Source: Thermoplasmata archaeon
GTDB lineage: Archaea; Thermoplasmatota; Thermoplasmata; Sysuiplasmatales; Sysuiplasmataceae
Length of the DNA stretch: 7,698 bases
Direction of reading: 5' to 3'
NCBI GenBank assembly: GCA_021811925.1
Contig: JAKAPY010000079.1
Coordinates: forward strand, 1-7,698
Every line of letters starts with the position of its first letter. The stretch's first letter is position 1. Under the pieces are notes generated by a model. The model saw only the letters and a list, made by a program, of their open reading frames with translations. It was not told the origin of the DNA and ran no database searches. Both the position numbers and the translations under genes were made by a program. Shown piece after piece: positions 5,233 to 7,698 of the stretch.

Positions 5233-6600
5233 ATGGAAAATGAGATACGAAAGAAGCCGTACGCTTGGGTCGTTGCCATTTTAGTTGTGGCGGTTGTTGC
5301 CTTCGCAGGAGGGTATGCTGTCCACCCAACCACGACTGCTGCTACGCCAAAAGCAAACGTTACTTTTTACGAGAGTTTAGCGCCAAGTGAGTCGTCTTAC
5401 TTCCAGAATATCCTGATACCGCAGTTTGAGCAGGCGCATCCCAACATAACAGTGAGTTTTGTGAACCTGCCTTCGGGTCAGCCCGCATCGGAGATACAGA
5501 CACTTGTTCAGAGCCATGACGTTGGAGCCTCACTCGTCGGGCTGGACAATCTGCTTGTCGGAGAAGTGATTTACACATCGTCCGGTTCTGACTTGATGAA
5601 CCTCAACCCGATACTTAGCACAATGATGCCCAGCGGTCTTATTCCAAGTGCGGTCAACATGACCCACTATGAGCAGTCAGTGTTTGGTGCCACATACTTC
5701 ATTCCGTTCCGTTCCAACATTCCGCTTGTTTTCTACAGCAAGACAGCGTTCGCCAAGGCTGGAATAACAACGCCGCCAGCTAACTGGAGTGCTATGCTCA
5801 GCGCAGCACAGAAGCTCGGAAACCAGTCTGTAATGTTCCAGGGTGCAGCCAACACAGGAACACACACCGGTTCAAGCACCGCGACAGAAATGTACCAGTG
5901 GATGGTTCAGGCAGGCGGGAATCCGTTTGTCCTCAACGACAGCGGCGATCTGGCAGCATGGCAGTACGTTTACAACCTTAGCGCATCCTTCAACCCCGGA
6001 TACACCGGTGGCTATTGGGGGAGCTACGCCGGGCTCGCAAAGGGCTCCTACCAGATACTTGACTACCAGTGGCCGTACATATACACACAACTGACTACAA
6101 ACGCCACCTACGGCATGTCCAGCTCAACTCTTGGTGTCTACCCCGGACCAGTCGGTCCTAAAAACGGCAACCACCTGCTTGGTGGCGACGTTCTGGTTAT
6201 ACCCAAGGGCGCAACAAACGTGCCTCAGATAGAGTCGCTTGCAAACTTCCTGCTAGGCGCTCAGGCGCAGAGGGAGACGCTGCTCAACCTTTCATGGGTC
6301 GCAGTCAACTCGGCAGCCTATACCAACCTGCCTGCAAACTATTCGCAGGTCGGAAACGCGCTTCAGCAGGCAATCAGCACAGGTGTGTTCCTCAGGAACC
6401 CAACCCCGTGGATAAGCTACTGGCAGGTAGTATGCAGCGATGCCTTCACACAGATAATAGTCAACCACGCATCGTTCAGCACAATACCAAGCATACTGAG
6501 CACCTACAACCACCAGATGTACACTTACCTCCAGACAACCTACAACTCCACTGTTGCCAACACATATGAGTCTGGCGGGTACGCTCCAATATCTGTCTGA
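5233..6600 (+). CDS. ABC sugar transporter, anchored extracellular substrate-binding protein
   Basis: Encodes 455 residues from ATG 5233. The N-terminus is MENEIRKK, followed by one hydrophobic helix (about 10-29) and a Thr/Ala linker (33-39); no lipobox cysteine is present, so the helix probably anchors the protein outside the cell. The rest fits family 1 (maltose/oligosaccharide) binding proteins. NVTFYESLAPSESSYFQNIL and IPQFEQAHPNITVSF form the first lobe start. ATYFIPFRSNIPLVFYSKTA, then FAKAGITTPPANWSAM (153-188), matches the 'IPf...l.Ynk..f.kaGi..pP.tW' signature. HLLGGDVLVIPKGATNV (314-330), followed by LANFLLGAQAQ, matches the 'GG..laIpkgs' region. Eleven N-x-S/T sequons suggest heavy N-glycosylation. 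It has a single cysteine (401). It delivers a sugar to the permeases encoded directly downstream. The ligand cannot be read from the sequence, although the divergent glycosidase points to a glucose-type oligosaccharide. Confidence 0.93.
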   Translation: MENEIRKKPYAWVVAILVVAVVAFAGGYAVHPTTTAATPKANVTFYESLAPSESSYFQNILIPQFEQAHPNITVSFVNLPSGQPASEIQTLVQSHDVGASLVGLDNLLVGEVIYTSSGSDLMNLNPILSTMMPSGLIPSAVNMTHYEQSVFGATYFIPFRSNIPLVFYSKTAFAKAGITTPPANWSAMLSAAQKLGNQSVMFQGAANTGTHTGSSTATEMYQWMVQAGGNPFVLNDSGDLAAWQYVYNLSASFNPGYTGGYWGSYAGLAKGSYQILDYQWPYIYTQLTTNATYGMSSSTLGVYPGPVGPKNGNHLLGGDVLVIPKGATNVPQIESLANFLLGAQAQRETLLNLSWVAVNSAAYTNLPANYSQVGNALQQAISTGVFLRNPTPWISYWQVVCSDAFTQIIVNHASFSTIPSILSTYNHQMYTYLQTTYNSTVANTYESGGYAPISV

Positions 6601-6661
6601 GCAGAACTGAATTCAGGCTACCAAACCATTTACACCAATTTCTTTTTGAAGGGCTGATAAG
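6601..6661 (+). other. Operon spacer with weak ribosome site before the first permease
   Basis: Sixty-one bases separate the binding-protein stop from the permease ATG. The spacer has a T-rich run followed by GAAGGG about a dozen bases before the ATG, a possible weak Shine-Dalgarno site. No TATA box of its own is clear, so cotranscription is likely. Confidence 0.4.
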
Positions 6662-7510
6662 ATGTTCAGGTGGAAGGAAGATTACACAGCATATTTGTTG
6701 ATCCTTCCGGCCGTCGTCTACGTTGCCTTTTTCTCATTCGTGCCTTCCATACAGGCAGTCTATGAAAGCTTCCAGACGCCTTCAAAGCAGTTCGTGCTCA
6801 GCAACTACCAGCTTCTGTTTCAGGGCACCGACCTCCGTAATTCTGTCTACAATACCATTGTAATTACTCTGCTCGCTCTGACAATACAATTCATTGTAGC
6901 CCTGGTGATCGCCACGATACTCATGAAGGAGTTCCGCGGCAAGAACATCTTCCAGGTCGGGTTCATGATTCCTTTCGGTGTCGCAACTATCGTTGCCTCT
7001 TATGTTTTCGGGAACAACAACATATTCGCTATAAGCGGCGGTTACGCAAACACGATACTCCATTACATAGGTCTGCCTCAACCGCAGTGGATTAACCCCA
7101 ATAGCTACATTTTCAATGTCCTGGGCCTTGTAATAGCCGATAGCTGGAAGAACACACCCATAGTCGCAATCGTGCTTCTGGCCGGCATGACGACAATACC
7201 GCCTGACATTTATGCGGCGGCTACTGTCGATGGAGCGGGTGCCCTTACCAGATTCTTCAGAATAACTCTCCCCAACCTTTCGAACTATATTGCAATAGCC
7301 CTCATAATCAGGGGAGTCAGCGAATTCAATATATTCGCGATGGCACAGTTCCTGTTTCCGCACAAGATTCTCACCACTCTCGTATTCAGCTACTATGGGA
7401 TTTCAGGAACCACTTACCTTTCTTATGCTGTGGCTACGATTCTGCTTGCATTCATCGTCGTATTTTCAACGCTGGTACTGGTGTACAGGAGTTGGTCACA
7501 GAAATCATGA
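6662..7510 (+). CDS. ABC sugar transporter permease, MalF/UgpA-like
   Basis: Encodes 282 residues, the usual length for this subunit, with six predicted membrane helices at about 10-33, 65-88, 97-117, 150-176, 206-226 and 252-276. The cytoplasmic coupling loop at 183-204 reads IYAAATVDGAGALTRFFRIT then LP. This is the EAA motif of binding-protein-dependent permeases, with DGA at 190-192 and the final LP kept, but with Ala185 in place of the usual Glu. The first part (LILPAVVYVAFFSFVPSIQA, then SFQTPSKQFVLSNY) is typical of the MalF/UgpA partner, which pairs with a MalG/UgpE subunit to form the membrane channel. The gene follows the binding-protein gene. The next permease overlaps it by four bases (ATGA), which implies translational coupling. 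The substrate follows that of the binding protein. Confidence 0.95.
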   Translation: MFRWKEDYTAYLLILPAVVYVAFFSFVPSIQAVYESFQTPSKQFVLSNYQLLFQGTDLRNSVYNTIVITLLALTIQFIVALVIATILMKEFRGKNIFQVGFMIPFGVATIVASYVFGNNNIFAISGGYANTILHYIGLPQPQWINPNSYIFNVLGLVIADSWKNTPIVAIVLLAGMTTIPPDIYAAATVDGAGALTRFFRITLPNLSNYIAIALIIRGVSEFNIFAMAQFLFPHKILTTLVFSYYGISGTTYLSYAVATILLAFIVVFSTLVLVYRSWSQKS

Positions 7511-7698
7511 ACAGAGCATGGAGGCTTATCCCATTGTACATCGGCGTGGTGATTGTACTGCTGTACACGCTATTCCCACTCTACATTCTGTTCCTGCTTG
7601 CCTTTACACCGGCTGCCTACACTACAATTGCCGTCCATACGGGTAACTATCCAACACTCTACCCCGCCGGATTCACACTCTCCAATTTGCAGGCCGCG
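7507..7698 (+). CDS. ABC sugar transporter permease, MalG/UgpE-like, N-terminal part (cut by window end)
   Basis: The first 64 codons are present, from an ATG that overlaps the previous gene's TGA (ATGA at 7507-7510). A positive start (MNRAWR) is followed by a long hydrophobic helix (LIPLYIGVVIVLLYTLFPLY and on, about 7-34). An outside loop ends in YPAGFTLSNLQAA, the 'P..fTL.Ny' element that precedes the channel core in MalG/UgpE subunits. The EAA loop lies beyond the window. Position and coupling with the MalF-like gene support its being the second half of the channel. The ATPase that drives transport is not in the window and may follow or be encoded elsewhere and shared. Confidence 0.9.
   Translation, partial: MNRAWRLIPLYIGVVIVLLYTLFPLYILFLLAFTPAAYTTIAVHTGNYPTLYPAGFTLSNLQAA

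Noticed and set aside
6782..7363. Minus-strand open frame of 193 codons
   Set aside because: It is antisense to the MalF-like permease, which has all family motifs. The frame is only a by-product of that gene's codon use.
1..7698. CRISPR array, toxin-antitoxin pair or other defence system
   Set aside because: No regularly spaced repeats, no Cas or nuclease motifs and no antitoxin-like DNA-binding protein were seen.

Overview
The window looks archaeal. A tRNA-Cys gene carries a short intron between anticodon-loop positions 37 and 38. Two protein genes have TATA-like boxes about 25-30 bases ahead of their start codons, which implies leaderless or nearly leaderless mRNAs. The two exported proteins are held by a single N-terminal membrane helix and are full of N-x-S/T sequons. 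Base composition is moderate. A member of Thermoplasmata or another acid-loving archaeal lineage would fit, but no marker here settles the lineage.

Left part (1-760): the end of a MeaB/ArgK-type GTPase gene, the intron-bearing tRNA-Cys gene, and about 300 bases with no convincing gene. Middle (760-2790): a minus-strand gene for a secreted or anchored protein of unknown function. Next comes about 440 bases without a recognisable gene, then two tandem, related, very short plus-strand genes for two-helix membrane proteins. Both have odd start regions, with a TATA-like box followed by an ATG that runs directly into a stop codon.

Right part (2789-7698): a carbohydrate-use locus. A minus-strand gene encodes a cytoplasmic six-hairpin glycosidase of the glycogen-debranching/amylo-alpha-1,6-glucosidase type. 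Divergent to it is an ABC sugar importer operon: an anchored substrate-binding protein, a MalF/UgpA-like permease and, overlapping it by ATGA, a MalG/UgpE-like permease that runs off the window. The ATPase is not in the window. The inferred logic is that the importer brings in an oligosaccharide and the glycosidase trims it inside the cell.

The 485-base divergent intergenic region contains a perfect 8-bp hairpin inside a short minus-strand reading frame (NVANAHEFIHG) that resembles the tail of a TnpB gene and the right end of an IS200/IS605 element. It is probably a relic. The less explained parts of the window are the tandem mini-membrane genes with their ATG-stop leaders, this TnpB-like remnant, and the orphan sequon-rich protein. 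No complete new system is evident.
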